Positions 63,394 to 64,000 of a stretch of 64,000 bases of DNA are shown piece after piece. Within the stretch, counting starts at the first letter, position 1. Each line of letters begins with the position of its first letter. The stretch lies in NCBI GenBank assembly GCA_030529445.1, contig JAUMWW010000009.1, positions 33,615 through 97,614 of the forward strand, written 5' to 3'. A model generated the notes under the pieces. The model saw nothing but the letters and a program-made list of their open reading frames with translations, had not been told where the DNA came from and did not search any database. The stretch comes from Johnsonella sp. GTDB lineage: Bacteria; Bacillota; Clostridia; Lachnospirales; Lachnospiraceae. The translations under genes and the position numbers were made by a program.

Positions 63394-63906
63394 TTAACCG
63401 ATTACGGGCGGCACAAAAACTCTTCCCGCAAGCTCCCGGTCAAAAAGCAGGGTCGCATGAGGATCGGAGGCGATAAATTTCAATGTATCCACATACTTGG
63501 TAAAGCTCTCCTCCTCTTCCACCTGTTCCGTAATAAAGAAATTTAAAAATACCTGACTCGCAAAATCTTTCTCCTCCACCGCGACAGCCATAATTTCATT
63601 GATCCATGCGGTTACCTTCCGCTCATGCGCAAGTGCGGATTCGAAGGCATCCAATATGGAATCATACTTTGCTTTCGGCTTTTCCAACTGCCCGAGCTCT
63701 ACCTTCTCTCCGAGCCTGTGCAGGTAATCTATCATCAGATATGCATGGGCATTCTCTTCCTGCGCCTGAATATGAAAGAAATTCTGTATTCCGGGGAAGT
63801 TATACTCGTTGCCGATATACATCTCCATCGCCTGATAAATATACGCCGAATCGATTTCTCTGGTTATCTGTGCATTGATCATTTCCACTACTTTTTTTGA
63901 TATCAT
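63394..63906 (-). CDS. Non-haem ferritin
   Basis: This iron-storage protein forms a hollow shell and oxidises Fe(II). The 170-residue protein has the di-iron ligands in the expected places: Glu17, Glu51 and His54 (QAQEENAHAYLM), with further acidic residues near 95 and 129 (TEQVEEEES). An AAAGG ribosome site lies upstream. It is a single gene at the edge of the window with its own terminator; no Fur box is recognised in the 94 bases left. Confidence 0.93.
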   Translation of the reverse strand: MISKKVVEMINAQITREIDSAYIYQAMEMYIGNEYNFPGIQNFFHIQAQEENAHAYLMIDYLHRLGEKVELGQLEKPKAKYDSILDAFESALAHERKVTAWINEIMAVAVEEKDFASQVFLNFFITEQVEEEESFTKYVDTLKFIASDPHATLLFDRELAGRVFVPPVIG

Positions 63907-64000
63907 GTTTTTCCCAACCTTTCTTTGATATTGGATTTTTTATTTCCAAATTAGAAGATCCAAACGAATAACATTTTATTATATAATATCATGGAGCCAA

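Noticed and set aside
1..64000. CRISPR arrays, insertion sequences, prophage, integrase sites
   Set aside because: No regularly spaced repeats, transposase or integrase genes, or phage genes were seen. The window appears to be ordinary chromosome.

Overview
The window looks like a chromosomal segment of an anaerobic Gram-positive Clostridia bacterium, most likely Lachnospiraceae-like. The evidence is strong AGGAGG ribosome sites, sigma-A type promoters (several perfect TTGACA-17-TATAAT), a selenoprotein subunit of glycine/sarcosine/betaine reductase, an ECF vitamin transporter module, NlpC/P60 and 3D-domain cell-wall proteins, and lipoproteins instead of periplasmic proteins. I cannot name the genus from sequence alone. 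I see no rRNA, CRISPR array, insertion sequence, prophage or replication origin. About 55 protein genes, one tRNA and one broken gene are supported.

Layout. 1-6.9 kb: the end of a DeoR-type regulator; an nfeD - band 7 - orphan DNA methyltransferase operon on the minus strand; then cyclophilin lipoprotein, methylglyoxal synthase and a 3D-domain secreted protein on the plus strand; then a surface-protein gene broken by three homopolymer frameshifts. 6.9-12.7 kb: a TRAP transporter operon (UroD-like protein, EamA permease, DctP, DctQ, DctM) with a divergent GntR regulator. 12.9-18.1 kb: a CyuA-type desulfidase/deaminase, a copper operon (copA with a CopZ-like tail, then csoR) with a recognisable CsoR operator, and a papain-like unknown. 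18.1-23 kb: apt, glyA, recJ and a barnase/barstar pair. 23-28.7 kb: an oligopeptide ABC transporter (oppABCDF). 28.8-38 kb: an NlpC/P60 protein, an SDR, a mazG-sbcD-sbcC operon, and a methyltransferase with a small membrane protein.

38-47.6 kb: ribosomal genes rplM-rpsI with a leader, ecfA1-ecfA2-ecfT-truA behind a tRNA-Arg, then a partial glycine-type reductase locus (NSS-family transporter, grdE, selenocysteine-containing grdB, grdX). 47.6-63.2 kb: a DUF3298 lipoprotein; an eight-gene sugar or polyol operon (SDR, RbsBAC-type ABC transporter, two zinc dehydrogenases, ROK regulator, xylulokinase-like kinase); and a sugar-acid cluster (FGGY kinase, GntP permease, IlvD/Edd dehydratase). The window ends with ferritin.

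Physiologically the segment describes a fermenter that imports peptides, amino acids, sugar acids and polyols. It may use an amino acid as electron acceptor through the selenoenzyme reductase, although the grdA, grdC and grdD partners are not in this window. The points most worth checking are the lipoprotein barnase with its barstar, the copA gene with an internal ribosome site that could release a free CopZ-like chaperone, the UroD-like TRAP operon, and the triple-frameshift surface-protein gene.
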